In this document: positions 6,795 through 14,532 of the stretch, piece by piece
Layout: each line of letters opens with the position of its first letter
Numbering within the stretch: position 1 is the first letter of the stretch
Assembly (NCBI GenBank): GCA_964471235.1
Contig: CAYYGL010000118.1
Span: forward strand, 1-14,914
Direction of reading: 5' to 3'
Source: CAYYGL01 sp964471235
GTDB lineage: Bacteria; Calditrichota; Calditrichia; RBG-13-44-9; J075
DNA length: 14,914 bases
The notes under the pieces: model-generated
The model's input: the letters and a program-made list of their open reading frames with translations, nothing else
Databases searched by the model: none
Told to the model about the DNA's origin: nothing
Program-made: the position numbers and the translations under genes

Positions 6795-7375
6795 AAGTGC
6801 CGCTCCTGATATCATTTATGGGCTGGATGATCTTAATGCCGTGGGATGCCGCACTTTGCCGGCACTCCGCGGCAGATACCCTTTCCGGAGAGAAGCTACC
6901 CCTGTCGGTAGTGAGAAAACAGTTAGGCGTTGAGAAATTGAGTGACGAAGAGCCTCCACCGTTTCGGTTGGCAACGTTGGATGGGGACACAATCTCTCCG
7001 GCACGGCTTCGAGGATGGGTAGTGCTGCTCCATTTCTGGGCAACCTGGTGCAAACCCTGCCGCACCGAAATGCCGGCACTGGAGGCATTGCACCAAAAAA
7101 TGAAAGGGGAACATTTTCCCGGGGTGATTGTCGGCATTTCCATTGACCGTCATAAAGACGCCGATAAAATTCCCCCGGCACTCCGGGAGATGGGAATCAC
7201 CTTTCCGATTGCCACTGCTTTTAGTGGATCCATCCCCGATGCTTACTGGACATGGGGCATCCCGGTTACTTATATCCTTACCCCCTCCGGGAAATTGCTG
7301 GGAAGAATCATGGGTACCCATGATTGGGATGCCCCCGGGATCATAAAATTGTTAAATGCTTTGAAAAATTACTGA
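6791..7375 (+). CDS. TlpA/ResA-like thioredoxin-fold protein, exported
   Basis: 194 residues. Residues 1-22 are hydrophobic and probably a signal peptide or anchor. The thioredoxin domain spans about 56-192: 'PPFRLATLDGDTISPARLRG', then FWATWCKPCRTEMP with redox cysteines 87 and 90, 'GVIVGISIDR', and the cis-proline loop GIPVTYIL (Pro158) followed by 'PSGKLLGRIMG'. These are hallmarks of the AhpC/TSA-Redoxin TlpA/ResA branch, which in other bacteria reduces disulfides in apocytochrome c or copper-site proteins outside the cytoplasm. Its start overlaps the preceding barrel stop by 4 nt, and two heme-binding lipoproteins follow downstream. A role in keeping their CxxCH cysteines, or the barrel's CxxC, reduced is a reasonable inference. 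The exact partner is unknown. Confidence 0.9.
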   Translation: MKVPLLISFMGWMILMPWDAALCRHSAADTLSGEKLPLSVVRKQLGVEKLSDEEPPPFRLATLDGDTISPARLRGWVVLLHFWATWCKPCRTEMPALEALHQKMKGEHFPGVIVGISIDRHKDADKIPPALREMGITFPIATAFSGSIPDAYWTWGIPVTYILTPSGKLLGRIMGTHDWDAPGIIKLLNALKNY

Positions 7376-7498
7376 ATGTTGATTAAGTTTTTTGGGACTT
7401 TCGACATAAAATCCACAGCCAACCGCTGTAATAATGAACAGGCTGCTTTAGTTTACGGAGAAAATATCGAATCAAATCATACCCCACTTTCTCATTCC

Positions 7499-7561
7499 CG
7501 GAAGGCACTCCCCGAGCCCGCGGTATAGAGCAAACTCCCCCCGGGGATTCAAAGGCTTCCG
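7499..7561 (+). promoter_or_regulatory. Two-tier stem in the leader of the cytochrome/propeller gene
   Basis: CGGAAG (7499-7504) is complementary to CTTCCG (7556-7561). Nested inside, TCCCCG (7509-7514) is complementary to CGGGGA (7542-7547). The fold ends about 13 nt before the AGGAGT ribosome-binding site at 7575-7580. It could influence translation or mRNA stability. It does not match a riboswitch class that I can recognise. The rest of the 210-nt gap from 7376 shows no gene. Confidence 0.4.
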
Positions 7562-7585
7562 ACAAACAACAAAAAGGAGTTTAAA

Positions 7586-9085
7586 ATGAACAGATTGGTT
7601 TTTCGAATTCTATTGACTTTTCTCTTTGCTTTCCTCTGGTTTTGCAGTTCCGACAAAAACCCTGTCGATAACAATCAAAAAGAGATTGACTATGGCTCCA
7701 TTACCACCATCAAATATACCGAACATGTACAGGCATTATTTGACAAATATTGCGTTTCCTGTCATGGGGCTCAAAAAGCGGATGCCGGGCTGCGGTTGGA
7801 TTCCTGGGATAACCTGATCAAAGGCTCCGATTTCGGTGAAGCGGTGATTCCCTTTGATGCCGACAACAGCTTGATGATTGAGATGCTCACCAAACTACGG
7901 GTGGGCGGCACCCTGAATGCGCACCCTGCCGACCAGGGAGAAGCTGCCCTGGATACGGTGAAAATCAATTTTCTGGCAAGGTGGATCAATGAAGGGGCAA
8001 AGAATGATAACGCCCAGGTGCCTTATGCCAACTCCCAGCATCGGCTATACGTGTGCAGCCAGGGAGAATCGATTGTCAACATCATTGATGCCGATGCCCT
8101 GGTGGTCATCCGCAATGTGGATCTCACGGAATTCGGGCTTCCTCGCTCCGCCAAACCGCACCACATCGCCTTTGACCCTTCCGGGCAATTCTGGTTCGTC
8201 AGTTGCATTGATAACCAGGTGAATAAAGTGCTGAAATTTACAATGGATACCAACGAGCTGGTTGGAGAGGTCTCCACCAGCATACCGGCACTGCTGGGCT
8301 ATCATCCCACGGACAATGAACTCTACATCTCCCGGTTTATGGATGTCCAGAATCCAACCACGTCAATTTTTGCTGTGAATGCCCTGACCCTGCAGCCAAT
8401 CGACAATGGCAACAGCGGGGAAATTTTACTACCGCCAGGACTGCAAATTCCCCATGCCATGGGTATCAGTCACGATGGCAAGTATGTGTACACATGCAGT
8501 TTCAGTGAAGACCAGTTCCTGGTGATCGATCATGCTACGGAGGATTTTGCCGATGCCGTGCCGTTGGGGAATGACCGCACCCCAATGCAATTAACGGTGG
8601 CACCCAATGACAGCACCATTTACATTTCCTGCATTGGCACCGGGGAAATGGTGGAAATTGACGTCAGCAACCCGGCGCACCGATTTATAGCAGACTCCAT
8701 CATGATTGGCGGGCAGCCCTGGCACCCCACCTTTACGGATGACGGCACCCGTGTTTATGTGGGCAACCTGGCGAACAATAATTTTTCGGTCATCAATACC
8801 GCCGATAACAGCGTGCAATCCTTCGGCGCCGGTGATGGCTCCGACGGACTTTCCCAACCCCATGGCATCGAGTATTACAAATCCGATACCGGGGTGGAAC
8901 GGGTGTTTATTTCCGGGCGGAATGTCATCGCCAATCGAGTGAACGGCACCGGATACCTCTCCCGCTATGATTTCGGTGACAATGAAAAAATCGGCACCGT
9001 GGTGGTAATTGATGCCACAACCAACACCATCGAAAAGGTGCTGGAAATCGAAAACTTTGGTTCCGGGATGCGGTTGTGGAAATAA
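7586..9085 (+). CDS. Lipoprotein with N-terminal cytochrome c domain and YVTN-type beta-propeller
   Basis: 499 residues. The signal peptide ends in FLWFC, so Cys20 is a likely, slightly atypical lipid site, followed by the SSDKNP linker. Residues about 43-140 match the planctomycete-type cytochrome c (PSCyt1) layout: 'VQALFDKYCVSCHG' with heme motif C56-x-x-C59-H60, then 'AGLRLDSWDNLIKG', and a closing 'ARWINEGAK'. Where such domains usually carry MPP this one has AHP (His113), so the sixth heme ligand may be His. Residues about 150-499 are a beta-propeller of YVTN/YncE type with repeated 'HIAFDPSGQFWFV', 'MGISHDGKYVYTC', 'LTVAPNDSTIYIS', 'PTFTDDGTRVYVGN' and 'VVVIDATTNTIEKVLE'. A surface or periplasmic electron-transfer role is inferred. 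AGGAGT at 7575-7580 supports ATG 7586. It is followed by a foldback repeat, then the multiheme gene. Confidence 0.88.
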   Translation: MNRLVFRILLTFLFAFLWFCSSDKNPVDNNQKEIDYGSITTIKYTEHVQALFDKYCVSCHGAQKADAGLRLDSWDNLIKGSDFGEAVIPFDADNSLMIEMLTKLRVGGTLNAHPADQGEAALDTVKINFLARWINEGAKNDNAQVPYANSQHRLYVCSQGESIVNIIDADALVVIRNVDLTEFGLPRSAKPHHIAFDPSGQFWFVSCIDNQVNKVLKFTMDTNELVGEVSTSIPALLGYHPTDNELYISRFMDVQNPTTSIFAVNALTLQPIDNGNSGEILLPPGLQIPHAMGISHDGKYVYTCSFSEDQFLVIDHATEDFADAVPLGNDRTPMQLTVAPNDSTIYISCIGTGEMVEIDVSNPAHRFIADSIMIGGQPWHPTFTDDGTRVYVGNLANNNFSVINTADNSVQSFGAGDGSDGLSQPHGIEYYKSDTGVERVFISGRNVIANRVNGTGYLSRYDFGDNEKIGTVVVIDATTNTIEKVLEIENFGSGMRLWK

Positions 9086-9095
9086 GGGAGTGGGT

Positions 9096-9257
9096 AACGG
9101 AGCGTCAAAATTATGGAGTTTGAATAATTAATCGGGCTATTTTTAATGCTCGCAGCGGAGTGTCAAAACAAGTTTTGACGCTCCGTTGTAAACGTAGGAG
9201 CGACAAAATTTATTTTGTCGGTGGCACGGTTATTTAATCAAACTTCATTATTTTGAC
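9096..9257. repeat. Nested foldback (MITE-like) repeat behind the cytochrome gene
   Basis: Outer arms 9104-9131 and 9230-9257 are complementary at 24 of 28 positions. Inside is a hairpin with 14-bp arms, 9156-9169 against 9172-9185, with one G-T pair. A second perfect hairpin has 9-bp arms, CGACAAAAT at 9201-9209 and ATTTTGTCG at 9212-9220. AACGGAGCGTCAAAA at 9096-9110 is exactly complementary to 9173-9187. The motif GGAGyGwCAAAA occurs three times forward (9099, 9157, 9197). The element begins 10 nt after the stop codon and has no coding capacity. It resembles a non-autonomous foldback element, or may serve as a terminator or mRNA stabiliser. Confidence 0.7.
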
Positions 9258-9503
9258 AGTAAGGCGAATGGATAATGGTTGGCAGCCGCAACGCGGTCAC
9301 GTTGTGATAATCAGTGGGTCAGTATTCAGTAATTCAGTAAATCGGAACTCGTGTTCAATACAGGCGTTCCATTCCGTTTCCTCGAAGTCGCAGGCACGGA
9401 TTCACGTTTCAGAAAACGGGACACGCAACTCAGAATACGTTATGCTTATTACTCGTTACTCGTTATTTTTCACGTTTCCATCTCACACAACATGGGATTT
9501 GTT

Positions 9504-10862
9504 ATGAAACACTCCATCAAAATCCTTTTACTCCTGACAGCGGCTCTCCTTTTTTGGAGCGCCTGTAATGACAGCCGAAACGTGTTGCCCCCCCAACAGG
9601 CGGGGGCACCCGATTCCACCACAATGCTGCGGAATGCAATGAACGATCCCCGGGAATGCGTCACCTGTCATCCTCATCACGTGGAGGAGTGGGAAACTTC
9701 CATGCACGCCTATGCCATGACCGACCCGGTTTTTTTTGTACTGAATACCATTGGGATGCAGCGTTCCAATAATGAATTGGATCAATTTTGTACGAAATGT
9801 CATTCCCCCCTGGGCTCGATGCTCGGAGAAACTCCTCCCGGATTTGACCCCGGGAGTCTCACCCCCCTTGCCAAAAAGGGAATCCATTGCGATGTCTGCC
9901 ATACCATGAATATCGAAATTTCTCAGCCGGGCAAAGGGACGGGCGGATTCCATTTGGATGGCATTAAACGAGGACCCATCGAAAACCCGGCACCGAATGC
10001 GTTTCATAACTCCAAATTCGATAATCGCTACAACTTTTCGGATTTCTGCATCCCCTGCCATAATGTAACAGCACCGGACGGCTCCATCGATGTGGAGCAA
10101 ACCGGCACAGAATGGAACAACAGCCCCTTTTCGGCAATGGGGCTGGAGTGTCAAAATTGCCACATGCCCTCTTACTCCGGGCAGGCAGCATACAATGCTC
10201 CTCAGCGCAACAATTTGCATCGCCATACTTTTGTAGGAGTGGATTATCCGCTGGTCGATTTCCCGGGCAGGGAATCAACCATCGCCGCGGTGCAGCACCT
10301 GTTGGAAAATTCAGTGACCATGACCGTAAACGCCCCTTCCCAGGTGCTACCCGGTGCTTCTTTTCATGTGAATGTTACGGTGGACAACAGTCTCACCGGG
10401 CACGATATTCCCTCCGGCACCATCTTCGAGCGCCAGATGTGGGTGGAGATCCGGGTCGAAGATGATGCCACGGGCAGCACATATCTTACCAGTGGTTTCC
10501 TGGATGATAACGGCGACCTGCTCAATCACCACAGTGAATTTGTTGCCAATGGCACTCTCCCGCCCGATACCCTGCTCACACTGTTCAATGGCACTCCCAT
10601 TGACAAAAACGGGGAAGAATCCTTGTTTTTCTGGGAGGCAAAATCCGTGGTGCGCAATACCATTCCGGCGTTCCAATCCCGCACTGCCATCTACCCGGTT
10701 GTTGCCCCCGTTCAACCGGCAACGCTAACCCTTAGCGTGCGGCTGCGATTTCGCTCCTTTCCCCCTTACCTCCTGCGGGCTGTGGGGGCAGAATCCTTAC
10801 TCCCGGCGCTTCGCATTTTCGATATGGAAACCTTTCAACAAACCATAACCGTAACCAATTAA
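9504..10862 (+). CDS. Five-heme c-type cytochrome lipoprotein (c554-like) with C-terminal beta domain
   Basis: 452 residues from ATG 9504. The signal peptide ends in the lipobox WSAC with lipid Cys21. Five CxxCH heme sites are visible: 52-56 (CVTCH), 96-100 (CTKCH), 129-133 (CDVCH), 182-186 (CIPCH) and 216-220 (CQNCH). The 'CHPHHVEEWETSMHAYA' segment after the first heme matches the W..S.HA pattern of cytochrome c554-like multiheme proteins, where that His ligates another heme; further His at 150, 168, 239 and 241 could be distal ligands. Residues about 270-452 lack heme motifs and look like Ig-type beta sheet ('GASFHVNVTVDNSLTGHDIPSG'). The frame is open back to 9351, but that extension precedes the signal peptide; ATG 9492 is an alternative start. 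No good ribosome-binding site is seen. Its stop is 15 nt before the FG-GAP gene. An electron-transfer lipoprotein is likely; donor and acceptor are unknown. Confidence 0.92.
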   Translation: MKHSIKILLLLTAALLFWSACNDSRNVLPPQQAGAPDSTTMLRNAMNDPRECVTCHPHHVEEWETSMHAYAMTDPVFFVLNTIGMQRSNNELDQFCTKCHSPLGSMLGETPPGFDPGSLTPLAKKGIHCDVCHTMNIEISQPGKGTGGFHLDGIKRGPIENPAPNAFHNSKFDNRYNFSDFCIPCHNVTAPDGSIDVEQTGTEWNNSPFSAMGLECQNCHMPSYSGQAAYNAPQRNNLHRHTFVGVDYPLVDFPGRESTIAAVQHLLENSVTMTVNAPSQVLPGASFHVNVTVDNSLTGHDIPSGTIFERQMWVEIRVEDDATGSTYLTSGFLDDNGDLLNHHSEFVANGTLPPDTLLTLFNGTPIDKNGEESLFFWEAKSVVRNTIPAFQSRTAIYPVVAPVQPATLTLSVRLRFRSFPPYLLRAVGAESLLPALRIFDMETFQQTITVTN

Positions 10863-10877
10863 GCAACGAGTCTTTAT

Positions 10878-13079
10878 ATGTTCCGTATCACCTTTATTTT
10901 TCTGTTATCAACTTTTTTTCTTTCAAGCCTATTTTCTCAACAGTTTCATTTTCAAAGACGAATCAACCCGTTTCCGGTCAACAAGCAAGACGGCACCCCT
11001 TATGAGTTTCCCTTCCTGGGAGGATTGAATCGTCCCATGCAGCAACTGGTGGACATCGACGGCAACAACACTCCGGACCTGTTCATCCAGGACCGGGCGG
11101 CGCAGTTGATGTATTTAAAAAATATCGGCACTCCTTCCACTTTTCAGTTTCAATGGATCACGGATCAATTTGAGGATCTTCCGGTTGGCGAATGGTTTAA
11201 ATTTGCCGACGTGGATAACGACCAGGATATGGATTTGTTCGCCGAAAGCCCCTTTGGCATTATCCGCTATTATCGCAATGTGGGCTCGCCAACCAATCCC
11301 AATTTTGTGCTGGGAGTGGATACCCTGCGGGATGACACCGGCAGCCCGATTGTGGTGGATGCCCTGAGCGTGCCCGATTGGGCGGATATTGACTGCGACG
11401 GGGAACTGGAATTGTTCCTGGGACGGCTTACCGGGCAAATTACCCTGTATGATTTTACCGGCTTCGACAGTCACAATCTTCCCCTGTACCATTTTGTCAC
11501 CGATACCTTCCAGGGATTGGTCATCATTACCGGCGGGGGAAAAGCAAACCCGGCCGATAATCCCCCGGAAGCGGGAAACAAATTGCACGGCGCCAATTCA
11601 TTAACCTTCGTGGATATTGACAACGATTCTGACAACGATATTTTCTGGGGAGATTTTTTTGCCCAGAGTCTGATCTTCCTGCAAAACAGCGGTTCCTGTT
11701 CCACTCCCAACATTGACATCACCATGGAGCAGTTTCCACCGGGCAGCCCGATCCAGACCGGCGGTTATAATGTTCCTCGCTTTGCCGATATCGATGCGGA
11801 TGGTGACTTTGATATGTTTGTAGGGGTGCTGGGCGGTTCGATATCCAATGTGACCAATCAGATCGATAATTTCTACTACTACGAGAACATCGGCAGCCCG
11901 TCTCAATATCAATTTGTGTTAAGGAATACCCAATTTTTAAACATTCTGGATATTGGAAAAAACATTAACCCGGCACTGGTGGATATTGACAATGATGGCG
12001 ATCTGGATATGTTCCTGGCAAACGAAGTGGATTTGAACTCGCCGGGTCGTTCCAACAGCCGCCTGTATTTTTTCGAAAACCAGGGAAGTGCTCAAAACCC
12101 GGATTTTCAACTGGTGAACTCCCATTACCTCAATTACGACAAACCGAATTTTGACGCCAATTACGCCCCAGTTTTTGTGGATATCGACGCGGACGGCGAC
12201 CAGGATTTGATCCTGGGGAAATGGAGCGGCAAATTGACTTTCTGGCGGAACGATGGCTCTGCTACCACCCCGAATTTTGTACGGGTGGATGAGTTTTATG
12301 CCGGCATAGACGTGGGGAATTTCAGCACCCCCACTTTTGTGGATATTGATGCCGACGGGGATTTTGATTTGTTTATCGGGGAAAACTCCGGCGGGGCAAA
12401 TTCCGGCAGAATCAACTTCTATCAAAATGACGGAACTCCAACTGCTCCACAGTTCAATTTCGTGACGGAAAACTACGCCGGGATAGATTTCGGCATCGGG
12501 GAATTTCTGAACCCGTTTTTTATCGATATTGATGACGATCAGGATTATGATTTGATTGTGGGCACCACCACCCGGGGACCGGTTCTGTTCCGCAATATGG
12601 GAACGCCCCAGTCAGCTGATTTTGTGCAGGATACCAGTTTTCACTTTCCCCTGCATCTTCAAACTGCTCCCCGCATGGCGGATATCGACAGCGACGGCGA
12701 TCTGGACCTGATAATGGGGGTGGAAGGCGGCGGCGTGGTTTATTACGAAAACCAGCAGGTGACGGGACTAAACGATGGGCAATCCCCTCCCGTTCTTCCG
12801 GCAACAGCGCAGTTGTTGGGCAATTATCCCAATCCCTTTAACCCCTCGACAAACATCGATTATCAATTGACAGTTGACAATTGGGTATCCTTGAAAATTT
12901 ATGACCTTTTGGGGCGGGAAGTAAAAACATTGGTTAACAAACGGCAATCGCCGGGTAAATACGAAATCCGTTGGGATGGCAGGAATGATACCGGGCAACC
13001 GGTTTCCAGCGGGGTCTATTTATACCGATTGAGCGTCGGAAACTTTGTGCAAACCCGTAAAATGTTATTGCTGCGGTGA
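10878..13079 (+). CDS. Secreted FG-GAP/VCBS-repeat protein with C-terminal FlgD-like/type IX sorting domain
   Basis: 733 residues. A signal peptide at 1-20 ends in SLFS before QQFHF. Ten copies of a calcium-binding DxDxDGDxD-type loop follow at about residues 58, 111, 169, 246, 304, 369, 435, 489, 550 and 602, for example FADIDADGDFDMFVG and LVDIDNDGDLDMFLA. They are interleaved with 'YYENIGSP'/'FWRNDGSATTPNF' strands. This is the FG-GAP/VCBS beta-propeller repeat of adhesion-type surface proteins. Residues about 645-733 are a FlgD-Ig/type A sorting domain: NYPNPFNPST, 'LKIYDLLGREVKTLV', 'GKYEIRWDGRNDTGQPVSSG' and 'VYLYRLSVG...KMLLLR'. It marks export by a type IX-like route in FCB bacteria; no secretion genes are in the window. 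The gene lies 15 nt behind the five-heme lipoprotein, so it is probably co-transcribed and may form a surface partner of it. Confidence 0.92.
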   Translation: MFRITFIFLLSTFFLSSLFSQQFHFQRRINPFPVNKQDGTPYEFPFLGGLNRPMQQLVDIDGNNTPDLFIQDRAAQLMYLKNIGTPSTFQFQWITDQFEDLPVGEWFKFADVDNDQDMDLFAESPFGIIRYYRNVGSPTNPNFVLGVDTLRDDTGSPIVVDALSVPDWADIDCDGELELFLGRLTGQITLYDFTGFDSHNLPLYHFVTDTFQGLVIITGGGKANPADNPPEAGNKLHGANSLTFVDIDNDSDNDIFWGDFFAQSLIFLQNSGSCSTPNIDITMEQFPPGSPIQTGGYNVPRFADIDADGDFDMFVGVLGGSISNVTNQIDNFYYYENIGSPSQYQFVLRNTQFLNILDIGKNINPALVDIDNDGDLDMFLANEVDLNSPGRSNSRLYFFENQGSAQNPDFQLVNSHYLNYDKPNFDANYAPVFVDIDADGDQDLILGKWSGKLTFWRNDGSATTPNFVRVDEFYAGIDVGNFSTPTFVDIDADGDFDLFIGENSGGANSGRINFYQNDGTPTAPQFNFVTENYAGIDFGIGEFLNPFFIDIDDDQDYDLIVGTTTRGPVLFRNMGTPQSADFVQDTSFHFPLHLQTAPRMADIDSDGDLDLIMGVEGGGVVYYENQQVTGLNDGQSPPVLPATAQLLGNYPNPFNPSTNIDYQLTVDNWVSLKIYDLLGREVKTLVNKRQSPGKYEIRWDGRNDTGQPVSSGVYLYRLSVGNFVQTRKMLLLR

Positions 13080-13509
13080 GGAAATATAGCATTGGGGGCG
13101 CATGACAAATTGCACAATTCAAAAAAGATTAGGGGATTCCTGCCCCAATGACGACGTCACCATGTTGTGGCGGGGTCACTTCGTGGCATTCGGAGCAACG
13201 CCCCCCGTCGGGGCAGGAATGACAGCCAGGGGGCTGGTTTTTATGTCATTCCGGCTGTATCCCGCCGCGGCGGGAGGAATGCCGCCACGAAGTGGCTGCG
13301 TTGGAGGAATCTTCCAACATGCAATTTGTCATACGCCCATTCGGTGTTCATACAACCAGCCAGGGAAGCAGTTTTATTCATCCTTTACGAGGTAAGTTTC
13401 TCAGAAACAATCTGTTAACAACTCCAAACCGGTGTTTCCAGTCCCCCGCTTCGTAGAAGTAGAAGCTGCATTATTGTAGTGAAGCTTTGTGATGACCCCA
13501 TGAGCCACC
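13080..13509. other. Gap of about 430 nt dominated by a long inverted-repeat element
   Basis: The gap separates the FG-GAP gene (plus) from the convergent nuclease gene (minus). Most of it is the element at 13096-13338 described separately. Behind it, GTTTCT-C-AGAAAC at 13396-13408 is a short perfect palindrome. Open frames of 65-97 codons here run through the repeats and show no signal peptide or domain. I see no gene. Confidence 0.6.
13096..13338. repeat. Long inverted-repeat (MITE-like) intergenic element, 243 bp
   Basis: Terminal inverted repeats of 19 bp with one mismatch: GGGCG-C-ATGACAAATTGCA at 13096-13114 against TGCAATTTGTCAT-A-CGCCC at 13320-13338. The same order of blocks is mirrored inside. 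Left CACTTCGTGGCATTC (13177-13191) faces GAATGCCGCCACGAAGTG (13277-13294). GGAATGACA (13216-13224) faces TGTCATTCC (13244-13252). Both halves carry a CCCGCC-type palindrome (perfect CCCGCCGCGGCGGG at 13261-13274). The element thus looks like two copies of one unit of about 115 bp placed head to head. The flanks ATTGG and ATTCG could be an imperfect 5-bp target duplication. No transposase is encoded. Confidence 0.75.
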
Positions 13510-14532
13510 TCACGGAGCAATCTCCAACTCCGCCCACACCGGCAGGTGGTCGGAGGCGAGACTCCCACGATGAGTGTATCGCAATTCCCCATGATCAAAT
13601 TTAATCCGGGAAAGGTCGCCCCGAATGGCTTCGGATTTATGGAAAATACCGACAGCCCATACAGTAGGCTTCAGGTTCATTGACACCAGAATCTGATCAA
13701 TTAAAATTGCTTTGATTTTGACATCCTCCCGGTAATTGTAAACTTTTCCCCGCCAGCGGTTGTTCTCTTCCCGGGCACCCGGCACCCGAACGGAAAATGT
13801 GTCGGCATCCGGCTGCCGGATTTTAAACAAACCGATCGAACAATCATCTTTCTCCCAGAGCTGTTCAGTGGTATTGTAAAGAAATGTATCCGCCAGTGCG
13901 TCAATTCCTGCCGGGGCTTCCGGATTACCATATTCCAGGATATTTAACGAACGGTCGTCCGGGCTGTCATTAAAGTCGCCAAGGAGAATCACTTTCCTTC
14001 CGGCAAGCGAATGGCGGATGTAATCGACCATCAGCCGGGCGGCTTTTTCCCGGCGGGGATCGGTGCGTTCCCGACCGCCCCAGCGGGATTTGGCATGATC
14101 CACCAGGAACACCAACTCCACCCCATACGCTTCCACTTCCACCTGGAGCAAATCCCGCCCACGGGGAAATGCATCATCATACGCTTCCCCGGGAAAAACA
14201 TATTTTGCCGAGCGAATTTTTAACGGCTTCCGAACCGCCAGGGCAGTCTCCTGCACCTCCAGGCTGTTGTCGATCATGGCGATCCGGTAATCCGGGCTGA
14301 GAATGTTTGTTAACGCCGAAAGACTGCCAATCTCCTCAAAACCAATCACATCGGCATCCAGGTCCGCAAGCACCTGCTGGAGATGGGCTTTCCGTTCCGG
14401 GGAGATGCCGTCATCCAAAAAATAAATATTGTACGTGGCGATTTTTATGGGATGTGCACAAACGAGGGTGGCAAAAAATGCAAACAAGAACGGAATGTAA
14501 AAACGCCGGTGAGCGGTCTCAACTGTATCCAT
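13510..14532 (-). CDS. Exported endonuclease/exonuclease/phosphatase (EEP) family enzyme
   Basis: 340 residues from ATG 14532. Residues 9-26 are a signal peptide (RRFYIPFLFAFFATLVCA, with V-C-A as a type I cleavage site). The EEP core follows with its catalytic signature: Asn35 in IATYNIYF, the glutamates 66-67 in GFEEIGS, Asp145-His146 in LVDHAKS, Asp186 and Asn188 in LLGDFNDSP, and Asp328-His329 in SDHLPVW. This metal-dependent phosphodiesterase fold covers secreted DNases and phosphatases; the substrate cannot be read from sequence. All key residues are present. The frame is open upstream to 14646 and also holds ATG 14538, but AAGGAG (14545-14540) leaves only 1 nt before ATG 14538 and 7 nt before ATG 14532, which is therefore preferred. 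The start overlaps the end of the upstream ATL gene by 14 nt, so the two are probably one transcript. Confidence 0.88.
   Translation of the reverse strand: MDTVETAHRRFYIPFLFAFFATLVCAHPIKIATYNIYFLDDGISPERKAHLQQVLADLDADVIGFEEIGSLSALTNILSPDYRIAMIDNSLEVQETALAVRKPLKIRSAKYVFPGEAYDDAFPRGRDLLQVEVEAYGVELVFLVDHAKSRWGGRERTDPRREKAARLMVDYIRHSLAGRKVILLGDFNDSPDDRSLNILEYGNPEAPAGIDALADTFLYNTTEQLWEKDDCSIGLFKIRQPDADTFSVRVPGAREENNRWRGKVYNYREDVKIKAILIDQILVSMNLKPTVWAVGIFHKSEAIRGDLSRIKFDHGELRYTHRGSLASDHLPVWAELEIAP

Noticed and set aside
7380..7585. Cobalamin-type riboswitch in the leader of the cytochrome gene
   Set aside because: Fragments such as CCGCTGTAATAA and CCCGGAAGGC recall it, but the conserved core blocks and their order are missing.
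9258..9490. Short direct repeats (ATTCAGTA twice near 9325, ACTCGTT twice at 9451-9464, TTCACGTTTC at 9401 and 9469) as a CRISPR-like or iteron array
   Set aside because: Units are too short, too few and irregularly spaced; they look like low-complexity intergenic sequence.
9351..9503. N-terminal extension of the five-heme protein
   Set aside because: The extension would place about 50 residues before a complete lipoprotein signal peptide. Start at 9504 (or 9492) gives the normal layout.
9528..10226. 232-codon minus-strand frame inside the five-heme gene
   Set aside because: It is a shadow of the GC-biased coding frame; the plus strand carries five ordered heme motifs and a lipobox.
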